Assembly (NCBI GenBank): GCA_002917775.1
Contig: KZ627157.1
Coordinates: forward strand, 188,032-252,031
Length of the DNA stretch: 64,000 bases
Origin: Glaciozyma antarctica PI12
Taxonomy: Eukaryota; Basidiomycota; Microbotryomycetes; Kriegeriales; Camptobasidiaceae
Direction of reading: 5' to 3'
Below are positions 24,392-35,244 of the stretch, one piece after another. The translations under genes and the position numbers were made by a program. The notes below the pieces were generated by a model, which searched no databases, had not been told where the DNA came from, and saw only the letters and a list, made by a program, of their open reading frames with translations. Every line of letters starts with the position of its first letter. Positions within the stretch are counted from its first letter, which is position 1.

Positions 24392-26115
24392 ATGCCAAAG
24401 CGTAAGCCCCATCCTGCTTCTTCAAACGCCCGCTCCTCCTAACGCGAGTCATCCCCAGCTTCGACCTCGAAACGCCCCCTCGACTCCGCCTTCGCCACCA
24501 CAAGCGCTGGCAGCACCGCCGACGGCGCTCCTCGTACGAAGAAGGCTGCACCGAAGGTTCCGTCAATGTTCCTCCGACCCGAAGACCGCCCGGCCTCCAA
24601 CCTCGTCTGGCTTGATCGAAAGGGGAAGGGGTACCGCCACGCCGTCTGGGGCAAGCCCGAGGGCAGCGCGAAGGTCGCTGCGTTTGACCTCGATGGCTGC
24701 GTGATAAAGACGGAGAGTGGGGCCAAGTTCCCCAAGAACGCGGGGGACTGGAAGTGGTGGGACCAGAGGGAGAAGGAGACGTCGAAGGTGCTCGCGAGGA
24801 TCAGGCAGACGCACGAGGACGGGCGAGTTTCCTGTGAGGACCCAGAGAGGGACAAGGAGCTGACAAGTCTACGCTGCAGCTATGCGATCGTCTTCATCTC
24901 GAACCAGGCGGGACACCCGAACCAGCAGAAGCAGTTCAAGGAGAAGGTCCCACTCATTGGCGCGAAGCTCGACGTCCCCTTCCATCTCTTCGCCGCGTTT
25001 GAGAGGGACGAGTTCCGCAAGCCTGCTCCTGGAATGTGGGACGTTTACGTCGAGGACTACAACGAGAGAATCGCGGTTGGTGCGTCGCGTCGGCGGGTTT
25101 CAGGTTTCGTGGAGGAGCTAACACTTCGCTTTCAGACTACGAAGAGAGCTTTTTTGTTGGAGATGCTGCTGGAAGAGCGGGAGATCACAGCGACTCGGAC
25201 AGGAGTGCGTTCTGTTCCTCGCCCAACGTCTGCGAAGAGGGTCGCTGACTTCTCGCTCCGCGCACAGAGATGGCTCTCAACGTTGGACTACCCTTCCACA
25301 CGCCGGAAGAATTCTTCAAGGGCCAGGTCGTCAACAGGCAGTGGAGGTTTGATGGCTGGGACGCGAGGAGCTACGATCATGATGGTACTTGAGGCGTTTT
25401 CCTGAATCAACTCACCCGCCTTCTAACGCAAACTGGTGTCGCAGTCAGCCTCTTCAGGCCCACCTCTTCTCCGCTCGTGCCTCGAATCGAGGAGTTTGTC
25501 ACTCCTGTTCCCGAAGTCGTCCTCTTCGTAGGCTTTCCAGCGTCGGGGAAGACCTCGCTCTACGAGAAGTACTTCGCGCCAGCAGGCTACGTCCACGTCG
25601 TTCGTCCCTCCTCCGACTCTCCACCAGATTACAGCTCTAACTCTCTCGCGCAGAACCAGGACGTCCTCAAAACCCGCGCCGCCTGCCTCAAGCTCGTTCG
25701 CTCCTCTCTCGCCTCGAAGCGCTGCTGCGTCGTCGACAACACGAATCCGTCCGTCGAAACGCGCGCCGAGTACGTTCGACTCATCCGCGAGGAGTTCCCA
25801 GGGACGAGGATTCGCGCGTTCCACTTCTCGGCTTCGATCGACGTCGCGAAGCACAACAGCGTTCATCGCGCGCTGGATCGGGCGGCTGGACGCGAGGTCT
25901 TGCCGCTCGCAGCGTTCTTGATGTACAATAAGAACTTCAAGCTGCCGGTTGTGGAGGAGGGTGAGCTTGTCGCTTTGAGGTGAGGAGCGAAGACTGATGC
26001 GGCGTGTGCAGGATTCCACGAGGTAAAAACTATCGCGTTCAAGTTCGACGGCAGCGCGACGGAGAAGGCCAAATGGGCGAGGTGGTTCGATATCTACCCC
26101 AAGCCCAAGTGGTGA
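24392..26115 (+). CDS. PNK1: polynucleotide kinase 3'-phosphatase (PNKP)
   Basis: DNA end-processing enzyme with a HAD-type 3'-phosphatase and a 5'-kinase, used in single-strand break and end-joining repair. Eight exons, 24392-24401, 24459-24822, 24880-25079, 25136-25204, 25268-25384, 25445-25599, 25654-25960 and 26012-26115, give 441 residues. The phosphatase motif is AAFDLDGCVIKT, with VFISNQAG and KPAPGMW further on. The kinase P-loop is GFPASGKTSLYEKYF, followed by NQDVLKTRAACLK and VVDNTNPS. Exon 1 is 10 bases (Met-Pro-Lys plus one base). The intron at 24823 is of GC-AG type, the only choice giving the expected DGYAIVFIS. The architecture matches S. pombe Pnk1; there is no FHA domain as in human PNKP. 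Confidence 0.95.
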
Positions 26116-26342
26116 GGAAGGAGAATCGGTGGAGGCAGGGGAGGAGGGATGTCGTGTCGTTCGTTGACCAGTACTTGCATTTGCCTTTGCCTTTGAGCTC
26201 TCCTGCGTCCTCTCTCACTGCTCGCAACTCGCTTCCATCCACTTAGCCCATATTTCCAGCTGCATCTACAAATGCGCAACCTCCGCCCTTCGACAGAACG
26301 CTCGAGTCAAACCTCGACACGGAACTAGCAAGCGAGCCACGC

Positions 26343-28102
26343 TCACTTCTCGCTGAGAGCCTTGACTCCGGGAAGGTCCTGCAAGGAGGAACACGTAAGC
26401 GATACGCCTCATCGCCGAGTGATTCGACTAACCTTGCCCTCCAAAAGCTCAAGGGACGCTCCTGCGAAGGCACGGAAACGACCGTCAACAATCTTTTTCG
26501 CGTGAACACGAAACGAATGAACGCACCTCCACCAGTGGAGACGTGGCTGAGCTTCTCCTCAGCTCCGTACTTGGCGCAGACGGTCGCGGTGTCTCCTCCA
26601 CCAACGCTGCGAACCGAAGCACGTCAGCTCACGCCCAAAGCTCCTTCGTCAAGTCCACAGCAACGCACATGACGGTAGCTCCACCCTCCTTGGCCTCAAT
26701 GCACGCATCGAGAGTCGTCTTGCTGCCGTTAGCGAACGCGTCGAACTCGAAGACACCGGCGGGGCCGTTCCAGAGGATCGTCTTGGAGGCGAGGATCGTC
26801 TTGCGGAAGAGCTTGCAGGACTCGGGTCCAGCGTCGAGGCCCATCCATCCGACGGGGATTCCCTGAGCGTCGGTAGCGTGGCCGACCTGCGAGGAGAGGA
26901 GCGAGGTGAGCTAGGAACGTGAGGGACGGGAGGAGAGCGCACGGTGGCGTCCTTGGAGAACTTGTCGCCAGTCACGTAGTCGACGGGGAAGACGAGCTCG
27001 ACGTTCTTGGCCTTGGCCTTCGCGACGAGCTCAGCGACCTTCGCGGCGCCGTCCTTGTCGAAGAGGGAGTTTCCAATCTCGACGTTCTCGAGAGTCTTCT
27101 TGAACGTGAAGGCCATTCCTCCGCAGACGATGAGGGAATCGACCTGCACATACCAGCTGAATTAGCTCCCGTTCTTTCCATTCTCTCACAACGACAGCAG
27201 GACGCAAGCTCACCTTGTCGAGGAGGTTCTCAATGAGCTGGATCTTGTCCGAGACCTTGGCTCCACCGAGGATAGCGAGGAAAGGCTTTTGAGGACTCTC
27301 GAGAACCTTGGCAAAGTACTCGAGCTCCTTCTTCATGAGGAGACCGGCGGCCTTTTGGGGAAGGTCGACGCCGACCATGCTCGAGTGAGCGCGGTGGGCG
27401 GTTCCAAACGCGTCGTTGACGTAGATGTCGCCGAGCTTGGTCAAGCTGGCGCGGAACTCCTTGACCTTCTCCGCGTCGGCCTTGGTCTTCTTTCCCTCGG
27501 CGTCCTTGCTGCTGCCCTCCTCCTCAGCGTGGAAGCGGAGGTTCTCGAGGAGGATGACCTCTCCACCGGTAGCCTTGGCAACGTGCGCCTCCGTCTCGGC
27601 TCCAACGCAGTCTTTGAGGAAGGTGACGGGAGTGGAGAGGAGGGTGGAGAGCTCAGTCGCGACGGGAGCGAGCGAGTACTTGTCGACGACGTGCCCGTCA
27701 GGGCGGCCCAGGTGCGACATGAGGACCACGGCGGACGCGCCGTGCGAGAGGGCGTACTTGATCGTAGGGATGGCGGCGGTGATGCGCTGGTGAATACAAA
27801 AGAAGAATTAGCAAGCTGTCGGGAGGAGGCGGAGATTGGGGGAGCTCGCTGCGCCGAAGAGCTGTGTGCTCGTTCCAGGCAGCGGTACCCTTGCTGGAGC
27901 GGAATCAAGCAGGATCGTAAGCTCACCTGGTTGTTGGTGATCTTGGGTCCATCGAAGGGGACGTTGAAGTCAACGCTGGGAGGAAGCGTAGGTCAGTTGG
28001 GGGTGCGAGCGAGGTGGGGTTGGGAGACGCGCCGTACCGGATCAAGACCTTCTTGCCCTCGAGGGTGCAGTCGGTGATGGAGAGCTTGCTGGAGAGACTC
28101 AT
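26343..28102 (-). CDS. PGK1: phosphoglycerate kinase
   Basis: Glycolytic enzyme transferring phosphate from 1,3-bisphosphoglycerate to ADP. Eight exons, 28038-28102, 27927-27975, 27214-27786, 26943-27143, 26669-26886, 26527-26606, 26433-26461 and 26343-26378, give 416 residues, the classic eukaryotic length. Motifs include [33 protein letters not shown], the nucleotide loop [10 protein letters not shown], and GGGDTATV with [14 protein letters not shown]. The second intron (27787-27926) is about 140 bases, long for this region. The start codon lies only 112 bp from the next gene, so a strong promoter must be very compact or overlap the neighbour's leader. Confidence 0.98.
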
Positions 28103-28214
28103 TCTAAAGGGGAGGTGAAGGTGGGAGGGAAAGCTCAACACCTGCGGAAGGTCAAAGACTTGGGCTCCTCCCCACGCCGTCACTGCAGAACCACGACCGC
28201 CAGCTCGATAGACC
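28103..28214. promoter_or_regulatory. 112-bp divergent promoter region of PGK1
   Basis: These 112 bases separate the PGK1 start (minus strand) from that of a coiled-coil gene (plus strand). PGK promoters are usually strong, so core elements must be dense here. I saw no clear TATA box. Confidence 0.5.
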
Positions 28215-29356
28215 ATGCAGGACGCCCAGGACGACTCGTTCCTATTCCCCAGTCAAGCTGCCTACGTCCCACCTCCTCTCGCTGCCGCCTGGTTGGCGTC
28301 CCTACCGCTTCCTCCCAACTCGACCGGAACTCGTCCAACGTCACGCGAAGAGTGGGAGCTGGTGGAGCAGTGGCGAGTTCTGACGGAGGTCATTGGTCTA
28401 CTGGGTCAATTGGAGCGGGAGGGAGTTGAGCGGGAGAGCCTCGAGTGGAACGAACGAGGTGCGCAGGCGCTGGGTCGTCTTGAGGAGGCGAAGAGCTGAC
28501 ACCGACACGGCAGCGGATAACCTCCTTCCTATCGTTCAAGCACTCGGTATCAACGACTCCTCGCAAGAGCTGGACGACCTCGCAGAGACGCACGCGGCGC
28601 TGTCCCTCCCCCTCCCTCCTCGATCGGTCGACGCAGCGGTCGCCTACGACTCTACGCCTTCTCTTTACACCGCTGTCAAGGATTTGGAGGACCGCGTTAT
28701 GTCTCTCAGTATCGAGGTGCACGAGGCGCAGAATCTGCAGGCTTCGTTGCAGGCGGAACTGGAGCTGCGGGAGGCCAACAACTCGTGCGTTGAGCTCCGC
28801 TGTTTGCGGGCATTTTGCTGACTGGGTTCTGCAGAACTGCCACTCCTAGCTTGCCAGAGGACAAGACTGGGATCCAGAAGGCGCTCAAGTCTGCTCTCCT
28901 CCTCGATCGCAAGGCCTCAGAGTATCGAACGCGGCTCGCGTCTCTCCAGGTCCGTCGTCTCCTACACAGCAGCATCCGCAACCGACACAGTCTTTCAGGC
29001 GCAGGTTAAGCAGCAGCTGGAAATTTCTGCCGACGCCGTTCCACCGATTCGGGAGCTTGTCGCGCAAGATGCCAAGATTGCTGCGCTGAAAGCGCGTCGG
29101 AAAGAGCTCAAGTCCAAGTTGGCGGCGTACGGAGATCTACCTTCGGTGAGTGAGATCGATTCAGCTCGTGAGGGACGCATCTGACGCCACCTCAGGATAC
29201 GGGAATGGCGAGAGCGAAGGTGGGGGAGAAGAAGCAGGAGGTCGTGCGTCGTCCTGTTGCTCGCTCGTTGATCAGGTGGCTGACTCGGTCTTTCAGGCTG
29301 AGCTACGCAAGATCCGAGATAAGCTGATGAACGACATCGGTGCCGGCGTCCACTGA
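28215..29356 (+). CDS. coiled-coil protein, possibly an augmin-like subunit
   Basis: Six exons, 28215-28458, 28514-28784, 28835-28949, 28999-29145, 29196-29243 and 29297-29356, give 294 residues. All junctions use GT-AG signals and preserve the frame. After a Pro-rich start there is a helical head (LVEQWRVLTEVIGLLGQLE), a middle LLPIVQALGI segment, and a long coiled coil (LYTAVKDLEDRVMSLSIE; LKARRKELKSKLAAYGDL) to the end. The layout recalls HAUS1, the augmin subunit that recruits gamma-tubulin to spindle microtubules, but the resemblance is weak. NUF2, a kinetochore protein, lies 1.1 kb downstream; in this gene-dense DNA that may be chance. Confidence 0.68.
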
Positions 29357-29774
29357 ACTTTGACGGTGGAGGTGAGTTCGGCCGCTTCGCCTTCGTGTCT
29401 TTCGCGCTAACTTTGAGTGCAGTCTTTCGGTGTAGTAGCGAACCGCAATACAGTGCTTCTTAGCCATCGTTCGGTACTGGCGAGCGCAAACGCGGTCTTT
29501 TCGCTCGACGCGAATGCTTTCTGGTGGCTTCCTCTACTACCGGCTTTCGGCTTCGGTGTCGACGAACGCGAACCCCACAGCTACATCTGCTCTCTGGCTC
29601 CTTGCTCTCTCTTCTCTACAAACATTCGCCAGCGCAATCAACCAGCAATCAACCAGCAACACCCGACCAGCGACCAAACCACCCTCAACGCACCAATCCA
29701 GTCCAATCTCGTTCGTCCCTCGCCTCCTCCTCTTCGACCTTGCCTAACCTCTTCACCTCCAGCAGCATACCATC
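29357..29774. other. intergenic region and leader of the MLRQ-like gene
   Basis: These 418 bases lie between two plus-strand genes. The right half is rich in CAACCAGCAA-like and pyrimidine stretches (29620-29770), typical of a leader before a highly expressed gene. A region near 29410-29423 (CGCTAACTTTGAGTGCAG) looks like an intron 3' end and may mark a spliced 3' or 5' UTR. No coding sequence was recognised. Confidence 0.4.
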
Positions 29775-30149
29775 ATGTCTGCCTTCCTCCGTCAAGCCAC
29801 TCTCTGCATCCCCCGCCAGGCCGTTCGCAACGCCAGCACCGTCTCGCACCAAACTCCCAAACAATCCGTACGCTCGCCTCCCACTCTTTCCCAACTCGCA
29901 CTAACCCGCATCACAGGCCCTCTCCAAGGCGGTTCCCGTCGAGGTCTTCCCTCTCATCGCCCTCGTTTCCATTCCTCTGTGCTACGGAGTCGTCGCGATG
30001 GTTCACACTCTTGGGAAAGGCGACGTACGTTGCTCTCCTCTTCTCTCGGAAGCGACTATGTGCTAATATTGCTTCACTCACAGCTTCGAGTCCTCCCAGG
30101 ATGGATGCAGACCTCGGCGGAGGTCCCCAAGAAGGAGGTCTGGGAGTGA
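29775..30149 (+). CDS. small mitochondrial inner-membrane protein, MLRQ/NDUFA4-like
   Basis: Three exons, 29775-29867, 29917-30024 and 30084-30149, give 88 residues. The N-terminus (MSAFLRQATLCIPRQAVRNA) is a basic amphipathic presequence of the mitochondrial type. One hydrophobic segment follows (VFPLIALVSIPLCYGVVAM), then a short polar tail ending PKKEVWE. The order EVFPL, one membrane span, short C-tail resembles the B12D/MLRQ family, in which NDUFA4 is an accessory subunit of cytochrome oxidase or complex I. The length fits. Assignment to that family is tentative because the conserved block is short. Confidence 0.7.
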   Translation: MSAFLRQATLCIPRQAVRNASTVSHQTPKQSVRSPPTLSQLALTRITGPLQGGSRRGLPSHRPRFHSSVLRSRRDGSHSWERRRTLLSSSLGSDYVLILLHSQLRVLPGWMQTSAEVPKKEVWE

Positions 30150-30502
30150 ACGAGCTTGGGACGAGCTGCGGTGGATGGAGAGGTGTATATAGAATTAGTC
30201 TGGTTCAGTACTGTAAATCTTTCGCATCGACGTTCGTAGAGAAGGGTAATGGTTCCTGCTTGCGCGCTGTTATCTCGTCGATCCAAGCAGGCTTGAAGCG
30301 GCGCCTTCGCACCAGGCTCCCTCGGATCAAAGCAGTGCCGCGACCTATGGGAAGTTGAAGTCGATTGCAATCTGTAACGGCAGCAGGGTCGCTGAAGACG
30401 AGCGGGGAGAGGGAGAGAGGGAGAAGGGGGAAAAGGCGCCCAGGCATGGCCAGTCGCGTCCACTGCTCCCCAAACTCGCCTCCATCCCTCAAACTCGCCG
30501 CC
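30150..30502. other. intergenic region upstream of NUF2
   Basis: These 353 bases separate two plus-strand genes and hold the 3' UTR of the small mitochondrial gene and the NUF2 promoter. AT content is higher around 30180-30240. No coding frame was supported. Confidence 0.4.
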
Positions 30503-32314
30503 ATGTCGCAACAGTTCAGGAACGCTCCTGCGACCTTCCCCGGGCTTCCCATCCGCGAGATCGTCGACTCGTGCCGCTCTTACGGCTGCCCCATGTCTGA
30601 GGAGGACCTTCTTCATCCAACTGCCTCTCGCGCGCAGACCATCTACGGCTGGTGGATGAGCACGCTGCTGGGACTCAACATGGAGGATATCATCAGGGCG
30701 GCGGACCAGCAGATGGACCATATGGAGGTCTCGGTGAGTCTGCAACGCGTCGAGGAGGAGCAGGAGCTGATGGGGGGCCTTTGTTGTTCAGGACATTTAT
30801 CGCGAGGCGATGTACACCGGTGTCTTCGAGATTGCCATGTACCTCTTCTCCTTCCTACTCTCTCCTACGCGCCACTGATATGCGCCCCCCGGACGCAGGA
30901 ACCAGCTCCTGCTTCGCGCGGCAGTGGACGACTTCACGACCAAGGACCTCACTCAACCCGACACGAACCGACTCCAGAAGCACCTGGCGGGGATCATCAA
31001 CTTCTACCTCTTCGAGCAAGAGCAGGCGGCCGAGATTCTGGAGCCGTTGCAGGCGGAGGACGACGAGCTGGCGGTCAAGGAGGAGGAGTTGATGATTCAC
31101 AACCAGGAGCTGCAGGCGAAGATTGCGGAGGCCAGGTACGTTGGGGCAGAAGTATGGCGGACTGGAGCTGATGCACGAGCGCAGGGAGCAGCGAAGGCAG
31201 AACGAGCCGAAGCTCGAAGCTGGGAGGCAGGCGGTCGTTGCTGGCATGGCGGAGATCAACGCTATGCGTCAGGTCTCGGATCACTCCATCGCAAAGGGCA
31301 CCGCCGAAAGCGCAGAGCTCAAGCGCGTGCAAGCAGAGCTCGTGCGTTCATGTCTCGCTCTCTCGAAGTCCCCAGCTCACGTTCTCGCTCCTCGCAGACC
31401 GAGATCGTCCAAAGTAATCGCAACCAAGCTATCGAGACCTCTCGCCTCAAGGACCAGATCATCCGCTCGCCTGAGAAGCTACGGACGACCATCGCCGACT
31501 TGGGCGTTACGCTTGCGAAGGAGCAGGACAGCTTGCGCGGGTTCGAGGCGAAGGAGCGGCAGATGACTACCAAGATCACCAACCTCGCCAAGTACGAAGT
31601 GGTGAGTGCCTCTCCTTGACGTTCGCAGTGTGCTTGCTGACTGAGCGGCGTTGCAGGACATCGGTGGATGTATCAAGGTTCTCGATGAGTGGCAGGTCGA
31701 CGTCGAGAAGGCTACCGAGGCGGAGAACCGATACCGGGAGCACTGCGACCAGTTCGACACGCTGCAGAACGAGCAACTCGAGCTGGAGAACAAGATCAGC
31801 GTGCGTCGTCGCCTTCTCTTCTTCCGCTGTCGCAAAACTGACCGTCCTCCCGCAGCTCATCAAGCGCAGGATCAACAACGCGCGAGACGAGTTGAACCGG
31901 TTCGACGAGAAGAGCGAACGGAAACGTGGAGCGACAAAGCAGCGGAAGCGGAGTTTGGAGGAGCAGCATTCGCAGCTGGTCGAGCAGAAGCGGGCGCTCG
32001 ACATGCAGGCGGCGCAGAAGAACAAGGAGGCGGCAGAAGTCGAGACGCAGGTGCGTTCCGTTCTGCTTTCGCGTGTTCCTTTCTGACGAGCGTTGCGAGC
32101 AGATCAAGAACATCCACGGGGGAGTTCATGCCGAGCTCGACAAAGGTGCGATGGCGTACAAGCGAATCAAGGATCAAGTCAGTGAGTGCCCTCCCTCCTC
32201 GTTCCTGCTCTGCGTTTGCTCACTCCTCTTGCTCTCTCAGCGCTCTACTCCATAAAGCTCAACAAGGCCCTCGACTCGATCAACCAGTCCAACTCGCAGC
32301 CCGTCGACTTCTGA
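30503..32314 (+). CDS. NUF2: kinetochore protein NUF2
   Basis: Subunit of the NDC80 complex, which couples kinetochores to microtubules. Nine exons, 30503-30733, 30792-30838, 30899-31135, 31185-31341, 31398-31601, 31657-31800, 31856-32050, 32103-32181 and 32241-32314, give 455 residues, matching yeast and human Nuf2. The N-terminal calponin-homology region contains FPGLPIREIVDSCRSYG and the typical ADQQMDHME. After the second splice comes LLRAAVDDFTTKDLTQPD. The rest is a coiled coil, including RSPEKLRTTIADLG, the conserved region of the family. Exon 2 is 47 bases, and its splice donor sits inside a Met codon. Confidence 0.95.
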
Positions 32315-32540
32315 GAAGGCGGAGTTGTCGTCGTCTCCTTCCTGTAACACCTCCGTAGTACCCTCTTCGCGCTTTCTTTCTTGTCACCGTTTCCTGTTTA
32401 ATCTATGTGTGGGCTTTCCAGGGAATCTTGGAGAGCTGGAGAGTGTCCTCCAGCTGAACGACAAAGCGAAAGCGATTCCGCCGTCGTAGCGCTCTTGCTC
32501 TTTCGCCTCCAAACCATCACCCAGATTTCTCAGAACAGTC

Positions 32541-33527
32541 AGTAAGCACTCTCGTAGCTCTCGCACGTAAGCTCAGCTAACCCTCTATCACCAGTGCCTT
32601 CCTTCGGCCTCCCCTCGATCCCAATCCCTCCCCTCGTCGCTACCCTCTTCGCCCAGTTCCCTCTCGTCACCTACCCCTCCCCCACCCTCCTCAGCACCTC
32701 CGCCCCCTCATCCCCGACTCTCTGGCTCCTCGGCCCTCCACCCTCTTCCAGCTCTTCCTCCGAATCCCTCGACCCGACCTGCAGAGAGGCTCAGGCGTTC
32801 GCGCGCTTCAACGACGTCAGCGTAGAGGTGCGGTGGCTCTCCTCTGCCGCTGGAGCAGTAGATGGAGTTCTCCCTTCCCTCCACTTGCCGAACGGGGAGC
32901 TCCTCGCTGCCGCCGAAGTAGGCGCCTGGATCGCCTCGCCTTCGACGTCCCTCTCTCCTCCCAAGCCGGCGGCCCAGCTCTCAGAGACGGAGAAGGACCC
33001 GACGCACCAGGCCTACTCTGCCCTCCTCAGTACGACCCTCCTCCCCGCCGTTCTTTCGTCCCTCTACCTCTCGCCAACGCCGACACTCCCCGTCGTTCCA
33101 TCTATCCCTCGTCCCCTCCTCTCCTCTTACGCAGCGGCCCTAGCGGCGCTTGGAGCACGGAAGGAGCGGATATCAGAGGTCAAGCGACTACGAGGAGGGA
33201 AGGGAGGGGTGTTGAGCGTATTGGATCTGGAGGAGGTCGAGCGGGAGGGAGTCGAGACGGTTCGGGCGCTCGAGGTCAAGCTCAAGGCGGAAGGAGGGGC
33301 AGAGGGATGGTTCGGAGGCTCAGCGTACGTTGCTCGCTTTTAAGAGTCGGGTAAGAGCGAGTACTGATGCGTTGCTCGTTCGCAGGAAGCCCACGGCGCT
33401 GGACGCGCGGTTGTACGCGCTGTTGTCGATCATCATGCTGCTGCCTTATAGCCCGCAGAACCCGCTGCGTCAAGAGCTGGAGCGGTGTCCTACGCTCACG
33501 ACCTGGGTGAAGCGGAGGAAGCCTTAG
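32541..33527 (+). CDS. metaxin-like mitochondrial outer-membrane protein, split start codon
   Basis: Component of the SAM/TOB type that inserts beta-barrel proteins in the mitochondrial outer membrane (Sam35/Sam37/metaxin group). Exons: 32541, 32595-33324 and 33386-33527. The frame opens right after an acceptor with TG, and the donor upstream (GTAAGC at 32542) follows an A, so splicing would create the start codon A|TG, giving 290 residues. The N-terminal half has a thioredoxin/GST-like block (AQAFARFNDVSVEVRWLS, LPSLHLPNGELLAAAEVGAW). The C-terminus carries ALDARLYALLSIIMLLPY, similar to the metaxin membrane-proximal block. Which of the two yeast Sam proteins it equals is unclear. Confidence 0.8.
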
Positions 33528-33752
33528 GGAGGAGCAGGTCTCTAGCAATTCAAACCGCATCTCCCTCGTCCATTCTCGCTCTCGCTCTTCGTTCGAGCCT
33601 TTGCGCGACTCTGAAAGAACGCCAACTGATCGATTCGCAGAACAACAAGTGAACCGCAGCGAGTTAATAGAGAGAGAAAGATGTGTGGAGGGGGGCTAAG
33701 AGATGCGAACGAAGGGAGTCGAATGGGATGAAGGAAAGCTAGCGACGGACGA

Positions 33753-34651
33753 TCACTTGGGGGTGTTGTCCTTGGCCTGCTGCTTGACCCTCTTCCTGTG
33801 AGCGAGGAGGTGGTTATTAGAGAGACCGCGAGCGAAAGCGGCAGGACGAACGTGTAAGCTGCGAGGTCCTTCCTGCGAAAATGAGAGCTTTGTTAGTCCA
33901 GCATGGGAATAAGCAGCGGGAGAATAGCTCACTTGAACATTGTGTACGCATCAAGCTGAGCCGGGTCATCCGCGTTCGGGGTATCGAGCAGTTCCTGGAC
34001 TCCGAGAAGGATCTGCGACGTCGCCCGCAATCAGGACGACTTCAAAGAGGAAGGAGGTAGCGGCACGAACGCACCTGCTTGACCGTAATGGCGGGCTTCC
34101 AGGCCTTCTCCTCGTTCAAGATCGAGAGGCAGACGGTGCCGGAGGGGTAGACGTTGGGGTGGAAGAGAGGGGGAGTGAACTTGCCTGTGGCGCGAGAGTG
34201 AATCAGCGAAGGACTCGACTGGGTTAGAAAGCTCAATGAACGAACACTTGGGAGGCTTTGAGGGGTAGTCTGCGAGAGAGGGAGCGAGGTCAGAGGACGC
34301 GAACCGAGAGGAGGAGAGGAGCGTACCATCAGGGAAAGTCATGACAAGCTTGTACACGCCGTCCGCCCAGATCGTCTAACCAGCAATCGCATCAGCTCCC
34401 GTTCAGCCTCCCCACGACGCGCAAGAGAAGCGCCGACTCACTCCCTCCTTCCCAGGAATCCCGACGTCCCACTGCAACAGGTTCAGTGCGTCCCCAGTCT
34501 TCTGCGGTCGTGCCCAGAATCCCTATTATACCACGACGAGCATCAGCGCCAACTTCCAGCGTGCGGGCGGAGGGGAGGGACGAACGTAAGGGTGGTCCTT
34601 CCTCCATTGCTTGCGCTCCTCCTGCAGGCGCATCTGGCAGATTCCAGACAT
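33753..34651 (-). CDS. UBC9: UBC9, SUMO-conjugating E2 enzyme
   Basis: Conjugates SUMO to lysines on nuclear and cytosolic proteins. Eight exons, 34586-34651, 34442-34522, 34327-34375, 34246-34269, 34075-34184, 33933-34012, 33852-33872 and 33753-33795, give 157 residues, exactly the family length. The N-terminus [20 protein letters not shown] contains the SUMO-binding helix. [19 protein letters not shown] and the catalytic cysteine in [17 protein letters not shown] are textbook. Exons 4 and 7 are only 24 and 21 bases. A good intron also lies in the 5' leader. Confidence 0.97.
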
Positions 34652-35244
34652 GACGAGAGCGGTAGTTGTGAGGTGTTCTGTGTGGACACGCAAGTCAGCT
34701 CCCAACTTCCAGCTCGTCGTCGCACAGCTGCCCTCCTCCCCACTCGACTCCGATGAACCTAGAGGTCGCGCCGGGGTTCTCTCGCTCCGCCTTAGCCGCC
34801 GCGCGTCCTCCGTGCTTCTCAAAGCGCCAGCTCGTCGCAACGGCACGCCTGTTTCACAAGCAGCGGGCATCCCACCGCCACCGCGCGCTGGTCCGAAAAC
34901 AGTCGAAGGACGCGAGGAAGGGGAGGGGAAGTCGCTGAACACTCACCTTTTGCGGGGTGGCGGTTCGGTGGGAGAAGGAGCGAGGTCCTGAGGTCGTTCT
35001 CGAGTTGCCCTGCGTGGGTTCTGGCGTAAGGAGCGCGAGCGCCGGCGGGGGAGGGTGGTGTATTTATTTTTCGACCTTGCCAACACTTGGCATTTATTTC
35101 TTGCGTTCGCTGGCCGAGGTCGACTTCCTGACCGCGAGGACAGACAAAGACGCTGCTGAAGCCGGCCTACAGCAACAGCGATAATCTGCGGACCTAAGCT
35201 CGAATTCCCATCGACCAAGAAGATCAACAACCCCCGGAGGAACC
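34652..35244. promoter_or_regulatory. upstream region of UBC9 with a likely 5' UTR intron
   Basis: These 593 bases separate the UBC9 start (minus strand) from the capping-enzyme stop (minus strand). Reading the minus strand, GTGAGTGTTC at 34946 and a CACACAG ending at 34678 define a 269-base intron in the leader, far longer than the coding introns here. The open frames inside it have no family features. Confidence 0.5.
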
